Assembly: GCA_002320285.1 (NCBI GenBank)
Contig: DCKE01000021.1
Span: 1 to 54,612, forward strand
Direction of reading: 5' to 3'
From: Flavobacteriaceae bacterium UBA1682
GTDB taxonomy: Bacteria; Bacteroidota; Bacteroidia; Flavobacteriales; Flavobacteriaceae
DNA: 54,612 bases
Shown here one piece after another: positions 43,634-52,996 of the stretch. The translations under genes and the position numbers were made by a program. Within the stretch, counting starts at the first letter, position 1, and every line of letters starts with the position of its first letter. The notes below the pieces were generated by a model. That model searched no databases and was not told where the DNA came from. It saw only the letters and a program-made list of their open reading frames with translations.

Positions 43634-44308
43634 TTATAAAGTTAATACCGTAGTTCTATAGGCTAAGTTTCTGCTTTTGAGTTTTTTTACTCGATTTAAA
43701 TGCTGTTGCAGTTCGTTTGAGCTTTCTGACTCTAAATAACGCAAATCCGATTTCCAAAAAGAAGCGTTACTGATAGAAAATACCGGCTTGGAAAAAGTAA
43801 ATACAGCCCATAAAGCTGCCTTCCATCCCCAGTTATACAAGGGATCGTTTATAGAAGACAATCGTCCACCCCTTTTCTTTAACCACCGATTCTCAAAAGC
43901 AACACCCGTAAAAATAGATTCTTTCGCTATAGCGTTAAATGTGTTTCCCGAAATCGAGTCCACACTGCCTTGTAACCAATATCCCTGTTCGCGATATTGT
44001 AAATGTTTGGCGACAAAATCTTGTCGCGGGATTGCCTGAGCGTCTGTAAAGACCAAGTAGTCCGTGTTTACAACGGCATTTAATTGCTTCATCGGTAACT
44101 CCAATTCAGAAACTATTAAGTGAATCGGATAAAACACTAGATTTTTAACTTCATCTATAAGGGTTACTACACCTCTTTCTGATTGACGAGGCACCACAAT
44201 AATCAATTCAAAATTGCGATAGGTTTGCGTACAATATCCCCACAATACTTTTTGAAGGCATTCGAGGGAATGATAGTGACTGATAATTACGGAAACATTT
44301 CTTTGCAT
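43634..44308 (-). CDS. Glycosyltransferase family 2-like protein
   Basis: 224-residue soluble GT-A protein. It opens VSVIISHYHSLECLQKVLWG, a GT2 start, and has TDYLVFTDAQAIP in the place of the DxD motif, reading Asp89-Ala-Gln91. Further motifs are LQYREQGYWLQGSV and NWGWKAALWAVFTFSK. It looks complete. The nucleotide sugar and acceptor are unknown; the loss of the second Asp of DxD is found in some active GT2 enzymes but may alter metal use. Its ATG lies only 7 bp after the -7 element TATATTTG (44316-44323, minus), so the mRNA is nearly leaderless. It is divergent from the WaaE-like gene. Confidence 0.8.
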   Translation of the reverse strand: MQRNVSVIISHYHSLECLQKVLWGYCTQTYRNFELIIVVPRQSERGVVTLIDEVKNLVFYPIHLIVSELELPMKQLNAVVNTDYLVFTDAQAIPRQDFVAKHLQYREQGYWLQGSVDSISGNTFNAIAKESIFTGVAFENRWLKKRGGRLSSINDPLYNWGWKAALWAVFTFSKPVFSISNASFWKSDLRYLESESSNELQQHLNRVKKLKSRNLAYRTTVLTL

Positions 44309-44315
44309 ATTAGAG

Positions 44316-44343
44316 CAAATATAATGTATTTTCAGTAGATTTG
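44316..44343. promoter_or_regulatory. Divergent promoter pair
   Basis: Minus-strand TATATTTG (44316-44323) serves the GT2 gene ending at 43634; plus-strand TAGATTTG (44336-44343) serves the WaaE-like gene at 44366. Both match TAnnTTTG exactly. Confidence 0.65.
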
Positions 44344-44365
44344 TCTTGAATATTTTCAGTCCCCC

Positions 44366-45103
44366 ATGAAATTAAGTGTTGTTATTTTAACTTACAATGA
44401 GCGTCGGTATTTGGAAGATGCTGTGCACTCGGTAGCTTTTGCAGACGAAATCATTGTAATGGATTCGTACAGCACTGATGGAACCGTGGAATTAGCAAAT
44501 TCACTAGAATGTATTGTGATTCAAAGAAAGTTTGATAATTTCTCGAACCAACGAAATCACGCTATCCCCTACGCGAAAGGTGAATGGATACTTTTTCTCG
44601 ACGCAGACGAACGCATTTCAATCCGATTGCAAGCCGAAATTTTATCCAAAATAACAACTGGCACCGATCAAGCTTATAAACTGCGGAATCCACATTTTTT
44701 TCTAAATCACTTTCTCTATCACAAAGCAGATAGAGTGATCCGCCTTGCCAAAAACGATCAAATTCACTTTACAGGAGATGTGCACGAAAAACTTCAAGTT
44801 CCGACAGGAACTATCGGTATACTCGACAATTATATCATTCATTATACCTATAAAGGAATTTTTCATTTTCTCAACAAGAAAGAGTCTTATGCCTGGTTTC
44901 AAGCCGGTGAATTGTTGAAAAAGCGAAAAAAAATCTCCTACTTTCATCTCGCTTTTAAACCGTTTTATCGGTTTTTTTCGACCTATATTCTCAAACGCGG
45001 TTTTTTAGATGGAGCTCCCGGTTTTGCCGGATCAGCCGTTGATGCCTACGGCGTTTTTGCCCGATATGCTAAATTGATGTTATTGGAACGCAACCTTAAA
45101 TAA
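44366..45103 (+). CDS. WaaE/KdtX-like glycosyltransferase family 2
   Basis: 245-residue soluble GT2 enzyme of the WaaE/KdtX type, which adds a sugar to the inner core of lipopolysaccharide. Motifs: SVVILTYNE (about 4-12), DEIIVMDSYSTDGT (about 27-40), DxD as ILFLDADERIS (Asp79-Ala-Asp81), and VHEKLQVP in the acceptor-side loop. The C-terminal part (FHLAFKPFYRFFSTYILKRG, FLDGAPGFAGSAVDAYGVFARYAKL) is the family's membrane-associated helix region. It is about 70-80 percent alike, by eye, to the next gene downstream. Confidence 0.88.
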   Translation: MKLSVVILTYNERRYLEDAVHSVAFADEIIVMDSYSTDGTVELANSLECIVIQRKFDNFSNQRNHAIPYAKGEWILFLDADERISIRLQAEILSKITTGTDQAYKLRNPHFFLNHFLYHKADRVIRLAKNDQIHFTGDVHEKLQVPTGTIGILDNYIIHYTYKGIFHFLNKKESYAWFQAGELLKKRKKISYFHLAFKPFYRFFSTYILKRGFLDGAPGFAGSAVDAYGVFARYAKLMLLERNLK

Positions 45104-45442
45104 CTTTCTTTACAGTAGCTCCCTTTTCTTCCTATACTATCTTTAGCTAGAGGTTTCTAGTATTCATTGATTATTCTTATTTCAAAAAAACAGTCAACAA
45201 TACTAATAATTGTGCTTTTTTTAATAAATTATAAAGAAATAAACAATACAAACCAAACAACAAGCCATCAAATCCATTCACCAAAATAAAGCACATTTAA
45301 CACATATTGATACCTCAATCAAACAATTCACTGCCAAATTTAACCTAAAACCTTATAAAACCCCCTTTATCACGTCAAAAAAACAATTGTCATTTCGGAT
45401 TTAATAACTTAATTTTTGCTAATTTTGGGATTTTAGAATCCG
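45104..45442. other. 339 bp G-poor gap between duplicated glycosyltransferases
   Basis: No gene. The plus strand is strikingly G-poor and rich in CAA/AAAC runs (45230-45360), which may mark a transcribed but untranslated or low-structure leader. A promoter TAATTTTG lies at 45420-45427. Confidence 0.45.
45420..45427 (+). promoter_or_regulatory. -7 promoter element for the second WaaE-like gene
   Basis: TAATTTTG matches TAnnTTTG exactly and ends 15 bp before the ATG at 45443, so the leader is very short. A matching element precedes the paralogue at 44336-44343. Confidence 0.55.
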
Positions 45443-46183
45443 ATGAAATTAAGCGTTATTATTCCGACATATAATGAGTATACCTATTTGCAAGATGCGG
45501 TGCATTCGGCATCTTTTGCCGATGAGATTATTGTGATTGACTCGTACAGTACTGACGGAACCGAAATCTTAGCTGCTTCATTGGGATGTAAAGTAATACA
45601 ACGAAAATTTGACAATTTCTCATCCCAAAAAAATCATGCCATCCCGTACGCACAAGGAGAATGGATTTTGTTTATGGATGGTGATGAACGGATCAGTACT
45701 TTATTACAAACAGAGATTCTCACCAAAATATCACATTCTAGCTCATACAGTGGTTATAAATTGCGTTTTCCGCATTTTTTCTTAAATCGATTTCTATTTC
45801 ACAAAGCTGATAAGGTCATGCGATTAGTGCGAAATGAAAACATTAGATTTACGGGAGATGTTCATGAAAAACTTCGTATAAAAAAAGGAAAAACAGCCGT
45901 TCTCGAGCATTTTGTACTGCATTATACCTATAAAGGAATTTTTCATTTTTTAGGTAAAAAGGAATCGTACGCTTGGTTTCAAGCTGGCGAATTTTATAAA
46001 AAGAAAAAAAAAGTAACCTACTACCACTTGGCATTTAAGCCGTTCTATCGTTTTTTTTCGACCTATATCCTCAAACGCGGTTATTTAGATGGCGTAGCTG
46101 GTTTTGCAGGCGCTACTATTGATGCTTACGGTGTGTTTGCCCGCTATGCCAAAGCGATGTTGATCGAGCGTGATTTAAAATAA
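45443..46183 (+). CDS. WaaE/KdtX-like glycosyltransferase family 2, tandem paralogue
   Basis: 246-residue GT2 enzyme nearly the same length and layout as the gene 340 bp upstream, with DxD as ILFMDGDERIS (Asp79-Gly-Asp81). The two differ mainly in the acceptor region (about 85-150), while the C-terminal FYRFFSTYILKRG stretch is identical. This fits duplication followed by a change of acceptor or donor. Its stop overlaps the convergent deacetylase gene by 9 bp. Confidence 0.88.
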   Translation: MKLSVIIPTYNEYTYLQDAVHSASFADEIIVIDSYSTDGTEILAASLGCKVIQRKFDNFSSQKNHAIPYAQGEWILFMDGDERISTLLQTEILTKISHSSSYSGYKLRFPHFFLNRFLFHKADKVMRLVRNENIRFTGDVHEKLRIKKGKTAVLEHFVLHYTYKGIFHFLGKKESYAWFQAGEFYKKKKKVTYYHLAFKPFYRFFSTYILKRGYLDGVAGFAGATIDAYGVFARYAKAMLIERDLK

Positions 46184-46879
46184 CTTACCAAATCGCAATC
46201 TAAACTTAAAGGTCCTTAAAGAATCTTGTCCTTTTACATCCAATCTTTTGATCTCATAGGGATCCGAAAAAGGAAATCTATTGACTTTATTACCTATTCT
46301 CAGTCCATATTTGATTTGATTTTGCTTTAGTAATCCGAAAAAATTCGATCGTTGCGGATCTTTCTTTGGAAAATTCCCATATGGATAAGCCATAACAGCA
46401 TATACATCTAAAGCTTCGCTAGTAATAATTTGATTAGAGGCAATAAAATCAGCCTGTATTTCCTCTGCTGTCATCTCTGTAAAATGACGGTGCTCAAAAG
46501 AATGATAGCCCAACTCAATACATTCAGGCAAACTCTTGAGTTGTTCGATACTCATCAAAGGCTCCACACCATTATTCCATTGATCTACTTGCCCTATATA
46601 TTTAAAAGGAATAAAAAAAGTAGCTTTCATCTGAAATTTCTCCAACAAGGGAACTGCGTAAATCAATTGATTAACCGTTACGTCATCAAAGGTTAAAACA
46701 ACGCTCTTGCGCTGAATTACAACCTGATCTTCGAGTTCCCGAAAGTGATAAGTATGGTAACCTTGTTGCTTGAGATAACTCAATTGTTCTTCTAGTCTGC
46801 GCGTTGAAATTGTCAAACCTCTTGATGCTGTATCTACAAGGCTTACGTTGTGATACATCAATATAGGTAACTTATCCAT
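46175..46879 (-). CDS. Polysaccharide deacetylase family protein (NodB-like)
   Basis: 234-residue CE4/NodB-fold protein. Metal-binding elements are visible: Asp pair in VVLTFDDVTVNQL (about 75-87), His-x3-His in ELGYHSFEHRHF (about 120-131), and the later motif MAYPYGNFPK. The family removes acetyl groups from glycans. There is no signal peptide at the N-terminus, so the protein is probably cytosolic or acts on lipid-linked intermediates. Family members beside glycosyltransferases often modify cell-surface sugars. Convergent with the glycosyltransferase at 45443, overlapping it by 9 bp with no terminator between them. Promoter: TAATTTTG at 46906-46913 (minus). Confidence 0.9.
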   Translation of the reverse strand: MDKLPILMYHNVSLVDTASRGLTISTRRLEEQLSYLKQQGYHTYHFRELEDQVVIQRKSVVLTFDDVTVNQLIYAVPLLEKFQMKATFFIPFKYIGQVDQWNNGVEPLMSIEQLKSLPECIELGYHSFEHRHFTEMTAEEIQADFIASNQIITSEALDVYAVMAYPYGNFPKKDPQRSNFFGLLKQNQIKYGLRIGNKVNRFPFSDPYEIKRLDVKGQDSLRTFKFRLRFGKLF

Positions 46880-46905
46880 CCAATAATTTCTTTAATTAAT
46901 TCCAA

Positions 46906-46922
46906 CAAAATTATTACATTTG
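46906..46922. promoter_or_regulatory. Abutting divergent -7 elements
   Basis: Minus-strand TAATTTTG (46906-46913) serves the deacetylase; plus-strand TACATTTG (46915-46922) serves the degenerate glycosyltransferase. Both are exact TAnnTTTG matches separated by one base. Confidence 0.6.
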
Positions 46923-46957
46923 TATGAATTCCAAAACAAGCTATACCTTTATTTTTA

Positions 46958-47686
46958 ATGTCTAAGATAACTGTTATTATTACCCGACACGCCACAGACA
47001 GGCAGTCGGAACTGTTTTTAAACAGTATTTCTATAGCTGATGAGGTTATCATTGTAGATACTTGTGAACAGAATTCAGGTAACGATACCGCGCTACCCGC
47101 TGCAGACTGGATTTTAAATTGCACCCCCGATCAGGAGGTTTCCACCAAGAAAAAAGCTGCCCAACAAGCGTCCAATGAATGGATTTTGTTTTTAAATCTC
47201 AATGAAGTCATTACTTCTGAACTTCAACAAGAGATTAAATCTATTTTAGTAGATTCCCACGGATTTAGCGAATTCTACACTCGAAAAAAAGGGATGTTTT
47301 TTATGGGAAAGATCGCTCGTTTTGGCGGATATAACGCCAGAAAAAGCTTGCTATTGCAACGTCACCCACTCTATCACCAACCCAACGAAGGTATAGCCTT
47401 TTTAAAAAACCTCACCTTAGATTATAGCTACACTACTTTTGATAATTACAATAAAAAGTTAGATCAGCACAGTCTACGTCTAGCCGAGGCGATGCACTCG
47501 CGAAATATACGTCCGAACTTTTTTCATTTTACCGTTCGCCCCTTAAACGAATTCATCTACCGCTATTTTGTACAAATGGGTTTTCTTGATGGTAAAGAAG
47601 GTTTTATACTCGCTTATCTACAAGCCTTTGCCAATTATAAAAAATATCTTTTCTTGTGGATGAAATACCGCAAAATCGATTTTTAA
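46958..47686 (+). CDS. Degenerate WaaE-like glycosyltransferase, likely without the usual metal site
   Basis: 242-residue relative of the two WaaE-like enzymes upstream. Shared parts are the fold-start ITVIITRHATD, the EWILFL strand, a C-terminal FFHFTVRPLNEFIYRYFVQMGFLDG block and the final helix. The DxD motif is replaced: ILFLDADERIS of the paralogue reads ILFLNLNEVIT here (Asn80-Leu-Asn82), and DSYSTDGT reads DTCEQNSG. Both changes fall on residues that bind nucleotide sugar and metal. It may be a pseudoenzyme, or an enzyme with a new donor. The frame is intact, and a promoter is present, so it is probably expressed. Confidence 0.8.
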   Translation: MSKITVIITRHATDRQSELFLNSISIADEVIIVDTCEQNSGNDTALPAADWILNCTPDQEVSTKKKAAQQASNEWILFLNLNEVITSELQQEIKSILVDSHGFSEFYTRKKGMFFMGKIARFGGYNARKSLLLQRHPLYHQPNEGIAFLKNLTLDYSYTTFDNYNKKLDQHSLRLAEAMHSRNIRPNFFHFTVRPLNEFIYRYFVQMGFLDGKEGFILAYLQAFANYKKYLFLWMKYRKIDF

Positions 47687-47734
47687 AGCTTCTTTAATTG
47701 CGTTTTTTTGCTTATTTTTACAAAAAAGAAGTAT

Positions 47735-49252
47735 ATGCGCATTTATTTTCTTTCCTTTCTTTCACTGGTATTGATTTTGTTGGTTTCGTGTAGAAAAGAT
47801 TTTGATTTCACGCCACATGAAGGAAAACTGGCCTTTTCCAGAGATACCGTATATCTCGACACCGTATTTACCAATATTGGGTCCAGCACATATACACTTA
47901 AGGTCTATAACCGTTCGAACAACAACATCAAAATCCCAACGCTTAAACTCGGCCAAGGCGAAAATTCACAATACCGCCTACTGGTGGACGGACAGTCGGG
48001 AAAAGTATTCCAGAATGTAGAACTACTAGCTAAAGACAGCTTGTATATCTTTATCGAAACCACGGTAGACTACAACAAATATAAAAACGAAACTTCGACC
48101 TATTTATATACCGATCACATTGAATTCGGATCAGGTACTTCCACTCAAAAAGTAGCTTTAGTAACCTTGGTGCAAGATGCTCACTTTCTTTACCCGCAGC
48201 GTAATGCGGCAGGTGTATCTGAAACACTACCGTTTGATGATGAAGAAATTAATGGTTTTTACCTTTCAGAGCGAGATCACAATCAACAGAACACCTTACA
48301 TTGGAAAAACGACAAACCCTATGTTATTTATGGCTATGCCGCCGTACCTACAGGCAAAACACTACGCATTGATGAAGGAGCCCAAATACATTTTCACAAT
48401 AATTCCGGTTTACTAGTCTCGAATAAAGCCCAAGTTGAAGCATTGGGTTCGCTGGAGAAACCGATTGTTATTCAGGGAGATCGTTTAGAACCCGAATTTA
48501 GCGATATACCCGGTCAATGGGGTGCAATCTGGTTTACAGTTGGCAGTACAGGTACCTTAAAAAATACCGTAATTAAAAACCCTACTGTAGGTCTTTTAGT
48601 CAATAAGAATACAGAAACCGTACAATTACACAACGTACAGATATACCACGCCTCACAGTATGGCATATTAGGTCGTGCAGCAAAGATATACGGAACCAAT
48701 GTGGCGGTGGGCAATGCCGGAATAGCATCATTGGCCTGTACATTTGGAGGAGAATACGAATTTCTACACGCTACTTTTGCCAATTATTGGAATAAACCCA
48801 ATCACACAGCCGTTATCATCGACGATTACGACGGTACAGCCGAGTTTCAGATAAAAAAAGCACTTTTCGAAAACTGCATTTTATATAGCAATGCCGCAGA
48901 AAGCCTGGTCCTTAAAACCAATAGTAAACCCGAGAATTTTCCCGTATTATTTAAGAATACCCTTATAAAATATTTTCAATTTGGAAGTGGTTCCGAATAC
49001 CGTTTTCCCTATGATTTTAAAAATCCAAATAGATATAGTGAAATCTATTTAAGCACTGCAGCAGATATCTACCGTCCTCACTTCGCTAACATCGATAAAA
49101 ACCATTTGATGATTACCGACAAGTCGATTGATTTATTGGGAAAAGGAAATTTGGAAACCGCACGAAAAGTGCCGTTAGACCTCCAAGGGAAATCGCGTAT
49201 TTCAAGTCCTGATTTGGGCGCCTATCAGAATATCACATCCCCTAAAGATTAA
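47735..49252 (+). CDS. Parallel-beta-helix-like lipoprotein
   Basis: 505-residue predicted surface or periplasmic lipoprotein (lipobox LVSC, Cys19). The first about 160 residues are a beta-sandwich with EGKLAFSRDTVYLDTVFTNIGSSTYTLKVYN, like domains found in other Bacteroidota lipoproteins. From about residue 180 on are short repeating strands of the right-handed beta-helix type (KPIVIQGDR, IWFTVGSTGTLKNTVIKN, TVQLHNVQIYHASQYGILG, YEFLHATFANY), ending with SSPDLGAYQ. No enzyme motif is visible. The ATG at 47735 gives the clean signal; a TTG at 47708 would lie over the likely -7 region (TATTTTTA, 47713-47720). Function unknown. Confidence 0.75.
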   Translation: MRIYFLSFLSLVLILLVSCRKDFDFTPHEGKLAFSRDTVYLDTVFTNIGSSTYTLKVYNRSNNNIKIPTLKLGQGENSQYRLLVDGQSGKVFQNVELLAKDSLYIFIETTVDYNKYKNETSTYLYTDHIEFGSGTSTQKVALVTLVQDAHFLYPQRNAAGVSETLPFDDEEINGFYLSERDHNQQNTLHWKNDKPYVIYGYAAVPTGKTLRIDEGAQIHFHNNSGLLVSNKAQVEALGSLEKPIVIQGDRLEPEFSDIPGQWGAIWFTVGSTGTLKNTVIKNPTVGLLVNKNTETVQLHNVQIYHASQYGILGRAAKIYGTNVAVGNAGIASLACTFGGEYEFLHATFANYWNKPNHTAVIIDDYDGTAEFQIKKALFENCILYSNAAESLVLKTNSKPENFPVLFKNTLIKYFQFGSGSEYRFPYDFKNPNRYSEIYLSTAADIYRPHFANIDKNHLMITDKSIDLLGKGNLETARKVPLDLQGKSRISSPDLGAYQNITSPKD

Positions 49253-49276
49253 TTTTTTAATTGTCTTTTTTTAAAT

Positions 49277-49284
49277 TATTTTTG
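49277..49284 (+). promoter_or_regulatory. -7 promoter element for purL
   Basis: TATTTTTG is an exact TAnnTTTG match 33 bp upstream of the purL ATG. It falls within the longer ORF that would start at 49261, which favours the ATG at 49318. Confidence 0.55.
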
Positions 49285-49317
49285 CAACTTACAACAACAA
49301 CTAACACCTACAATAAA

Positions 49318-52300
49318 ATGATTCATTTCTTCGAGAACCCTTCGAAAAAATTCTTTGCCGTTCAGGTACAAAACGAATTGACATCCGAGGATATTACTAA
49401 GCTAAATTGGCTTTTTGGCCAAGCTCAAGTCTTAAAAGAAACTACACTTAAAGCTGAGTTTGTTGGCCCTCGTGCCACGATGATTACTCCTTGGAGCACC
49501 AATGCCGTTGAAATTACTCAAAACATGGGTATTCAAGGAATCCTCAGGATAGAAGAGTTTTATAAAGCAGAAGATTTGCAAGAATTTGATCCGATGCTGT
49601 CTCAATCGTATACGGAGCTAAATCAAAATATATTTTCGATCGATTTACAACCGGAAGCCATTTTAGACATTGAAGATATAGGGGCCTATAACAAACAAGA
49701 AGGCTTGGCATTAAACGATGAAGAAGTTGTATATTTAGAGAACTTAGCTAAAAAACTGGGTCGCAAGTTAACGGATTCCGAGGTTTTTGGATTCTCACAA
49801 GCGAATTCAGAACATTGCCGCCACAAGATATTCAACGGAACTTTTGTTATAGATGGTGAAGAAAAACCGACATCATTATTTAAATTAATACGCAAAACCT
49901 CTGAAACTCATCCCAACGAGATCGTTTCGGCTTATAAGGATAATGTGGCTTTTGTAAAAGGTCCTAGAGTAACCCAATTTGCTCCAAAATCAGCAGACAA
50001 ACCTGATTTTTACGAAGAAAAAGATTTCGACTCTGTAATTTCATTAAAGGCAGAAACACATAACTTTCCGACCACTGTAGAACCGTTTAATGGTGCAGCT
50101 ACCGGTTCAGGTGGAGAAATACGCGACCGTTTAGCTGGTGGACAAGGATCTCTACCGTTAGCAGGTACAGCGGTGTATATGACCGCATACTCCAGATTGA
50201 CAGCAGATCGCCAATGGGAAGAAGGCATGACAGAACGTCCTTGGCTTTACCAGACTCCAATTGACATTCTAATCAAAGCATCCAATGGAGCATCCGACTT
50301 TGGAAATAAATTTGGACAACCGCTGATCACCGGTTCGATTTTGACTTTCGAACACGAAGAAGAATCTCGCAAACTCGGTTACGACAAGGTAATTATGCAA
50401 GCAGGAGGAATCGGATACGGAAAATTAGAACAAGCACAAAAACACCAACCAAAGGAAGGCGATAAAATCGTTATTCTCGGTGGGGAAAACTATAGAATCG
50501 GAATGGGCGGTGCAGCAGTATCTTCTGCAGACACCGGAGCATTTGGTTCGGGAATTGAATTAAACGCCATACAACGTTCCAACCCGGAAATGCAGAAACG
50601 CGCAGCTAATGCCGTTAGAGCTATGGTGGAAAGCGATATCAATCCAATTGTATCTATACACGATCACGGTGCAGGTGGTCATTTAAATTGTCTTTCTGAA
50701 TTGGTAGAAGATACCGGTGGATTAATCGATTTGGATAAACTACCTGTTGGAGACCCTACCCTATCTGCTAAAGAAATTATCGGTAACGAATCGCAAGAGC
50801 GAATGGGATTGGTAATTGCTCCGGAAAATATCGCGATTTTAGAACGCGTTGCAGAACGCGAACGCGCTCCGATGTATGAAGTAGGAGAAGTAACCAACGA
50901 TCACCGATTTACTTTTGAATCTAAAAAAACAGGGGCCAAACCAATGGATTTTGCTCTGGAAGACATGTTTGGAAGTTCTCCAAAAACCATCATGGCAGAT
51001 CAGACTGTCAACCGAGTTTACCAAGAGTTAGACTATTCCACCGCACTAGTTCCTCAATATTTAAACGATCTTTTACAGTTAGAAGCAGTTGCTTGTAAAG
51101 ACTGGTTAACCAATAAAGTTGACCGTTGCGTTGGTGGCCGTGTTGCCAAACAACAATGCACGGGACCATTACAATTACCCTTAAATAATTTAGGTGCTAT
51201 GGCCCTAGATTACAAGGGAAAAGAAGGAATTGCCACTACGGTTGGACATGCTCCTATCGTAGCCTTAATCGATCCAAAAGCAGGAAGCAGAAACGCTATT
51301 GGTGAAGCCTTATCCAACTTGGTATGGGCTCCTTTAAAAGATGGATTAGCTAGCGTTTCCCTATCCGCAAACTGGATGTGGGCTTGTAATAATCCCGGTG
51401 AAGACGCCCGATTATACAGTGCCGTTGAAGCCTGTTCAGCGTTTGCTATTGACTTAGGCATCAACATTCCTACAGGAAAAGATTCTTTGTCAATGAAACA
51501 GAAATACCCTAACGATCAAGTGATTGCCCCAGGTACTGTTATCATTTCAGCAGCAGGAAATTGCAATAACATCACCAAAATTGTAGAACCCGTATTGAAG
51601 AAAAATGCAGGATCTATTTACTATATTAATCTTTCTCAAGACCGTTTCAAATTAGGTGGTTCGTCTTTTGCACAAATCTTAAACAAGATTGGAACAGAAG
51701 CTCCAACCATCCAAGACAGCGCCTACTTTAAGAAAGCCTTTAACGCAGTTCAAGATTTAGTACAAAATGGGCATATTGCAGCGGGTCACGATATCGGAAG
51801 CGGCGGACTAATCACAAGTCTATTAGAAATGTGTTTTGCCGACGTGAACCTAGGTGCAGATTACGACCTAACAGTACTTGGCGAACCCGACGCTGTCAAA
51901 GCGCTTTTCAACGAAAATATCGCTCTAGTAATTCAAGCTAAAGAAGACACCGCATTTGAACAAGCACTAAAAGGACACGGTTTAGAAGCCGTTAAAATCG
52001 GTACAGTAAAAGAAACTGCCACCGTCAACTTTAAAAACAATAACGATCACTGGCAATTTAACGTCAGCGAACTCAGAGATACTTGGTTTAAAACCTCCTT
52101 CCTTTTAGATCAAAAACAGTCTAAAAACGGTATGGCTCAAGCTCGTTTCGACAACTATAAAAACCTGCCATTACAATTTGATTTCCCAGTACAATTCACT
52201 GGTAAAAAACCGAACATCGACAGCAGTAAACCAAGACCTAAAGCAGCTATCATTCGCGAAAAGGGAAGTAATTCTGAACGAGAAATGGCTAACGCCATGT

Positions 52301-52986
52301 ATCTGGCAGGATTCGATGTTAAAGATGTGCACATGACCGATTTAATATCCGGTAGAGAAACCCTCGAAGATATCCAATTTATCGGAGCAGTAGGTGGTTT
52401 TTCTAATTCCGATGTTTTGGGTTCTGCCAAAGGATGGGCAGGCGCCTTTTTATACAACGAAAAAGCCAATACCGCTCTTAAAAACTTTTTTAAGAGAACG
52501 GATACTTTATCCGTGGGTATTTGCAACGGCTGTCAGTTGTTTATGGAACTGGAATTAATCAATCCAGAACATGCGGTTCACGGAAAAATGTTGCACAACC
52601 AATCACAAAAACACGAGAGTATATTTACTTCGGTTAAAGTACAAGAAAACAAATCCATCATGTTGTCTTCTCTAGCAGGAAGCACGCTAGGGGTTTGGGT
52701 TTCTCATGGTGAAGGTAAGTTCAATTTACCCGAATCAGAAAACCAATACGATATCGTAGCAAAATACGCTTACGACAGCTATCCGGCAAATCCAAACGGA
52801 TCAGACTATAACACAGCTATGATGTGTGATACAAGCGGTCGCCATTTAGTGATGATGCCCCATATCGAGCGCTCTTTGTTCCAATGGCATTGGGCAAATT
52901 ATCCCGATGGACGCCAAGATGAAGTTTCACCTTGGATGGAAGCGTTTACAAATGCTAAGAACTGGATTGACCTCCAATCTAAATAA
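49318..52986 (+). CDS. purL: Phosphoribosylformylglycinamidine synthase, large single-chain form
   Basis: 1222-residue FGAM synthase of de novo purine synthesis: formylglycinamide ribonucleotide plus glutamine and ATP give FGAM. The N-terminal PurS-like domain is followed by a linker with the signature FGFSQANSEHCRHKIFNG (about 160-177), two AIRS-type ATP domains (ETHNFPTTVEPFNGAATGSGGEIRD; VSIHDHGAGGHLNCLSE) and the C-terminal class I glutaminase with GICNGCQLFMEL, where Cys1072 is the expected nucleophile, and the HIERS motif near the end. The fused large form is normal for Bacteroidota. The ATG at 49318 is used rather than the TTG at 49261, which would translate the promoter. Confidence 0.97.
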   Translation: MIHFFENPSKKFFAVQVQNELTSEDITKLNWLFGQAQVLKETTLKAEFVGPRATMITPWSTNAVEITQNMGIQGILRIEEFYKAEDLQEFDPMLSQSYTELNQNIFSIDLQPEAILDIEDIGAYNKQEGLALNDEEVVYLENLAKKLGRKLTDSEVFGFSQANSEHCRHKIFNGTFVIDGEEKPTSLFKLIRKTSETHPNEIVSAYKDNVAFVKGPRVTQFAPKSADKPDFYEEKDFDSVISLKAETHNFPTTVEPFNGAATGSGGEIRDRLAGGQGSLPLAGTAVYMTAYSRLTADRQWEEGMTERPWLYQTPIDILIKASNGASDFGNKFGQPLITGSILTFEHEEESRKLGYDKVIMQAGGIGYGKLEQAQKHQPKEGDKIVILGGENYRIGMGGAAVSSADTGAFGSGIELNAIQRSNPEMQKRAANAVRAMVESDINPIVSIHDHGAGGHLNCLSELVEDTGGLIDLDKLPVGDPTLSAKEIIGNESQERMGLVIAPENIAILERVAERERAPMYEVGEVTNDHRFTFESKKTGAKPMDFALEDMFGSSPKTIMADQTVNRVYQELDYSTALVPQYLNDLLQLEAVACKDWLTNKVDRCVGGRVAKQQCTGPLQLPLNNLGAMALDYKGKEGIATTVGHAPIVALIDPKAGSRNAIGEALSNLVWAPLKDGLASVSLSANWMWACNNPGEDARLYSAVEACSAFAIDLGINIPTGKDSLSMKQKYPNDQVIAPGTVIISAAGNCNNITKIVEPVLKKNAGSIYYINLSQDRFKLGGSSFAQILNKIGTEAPTIQDSAYFKKAFNAVQDLVQNGHIAAGHDIGSGGLITSLLEMCFADVNLGADYDLTVLGEPDAVKALFNENIALVIQAKEDTAFEQALKGHGLEAVKIGTVKETATVNFKNNNDHWQFNVSELRDTWFKTSFLLDQKQSKNGMAQARFDNYKNLPLQFDFPVQFTGKKPNIDSSKPRPKAAIIREKGSNSEREMANAMYLAGFDVKDVHMTDLISGRETLEDIQFIGAVGGFSNSDVLGSAKGWAGAFLYNEKANTALKNFFKRTDTLSVGICNGCQLFMELELINPEHAVHGKMLHNQSQKHESIFTSVKVQENKSIMLSSLAGSTLGVWVSHGEGKFNLPESENQYDIVAKYAYDSYPANPNGSDYNTAMMCDTSGRHLVMMPHIERSLFQWHWANYPDGRQDEVSPWMEAFTNAKNWIDLQSK

Positions 52987-52996
52987 TTTTCTTTTC

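Noticed and set aside
49261..49317. N-terminal extension of purL from a TTG codon
   Set aside because: It would translate the TATTTTTG promoter element and adds residues not expected in PurL.
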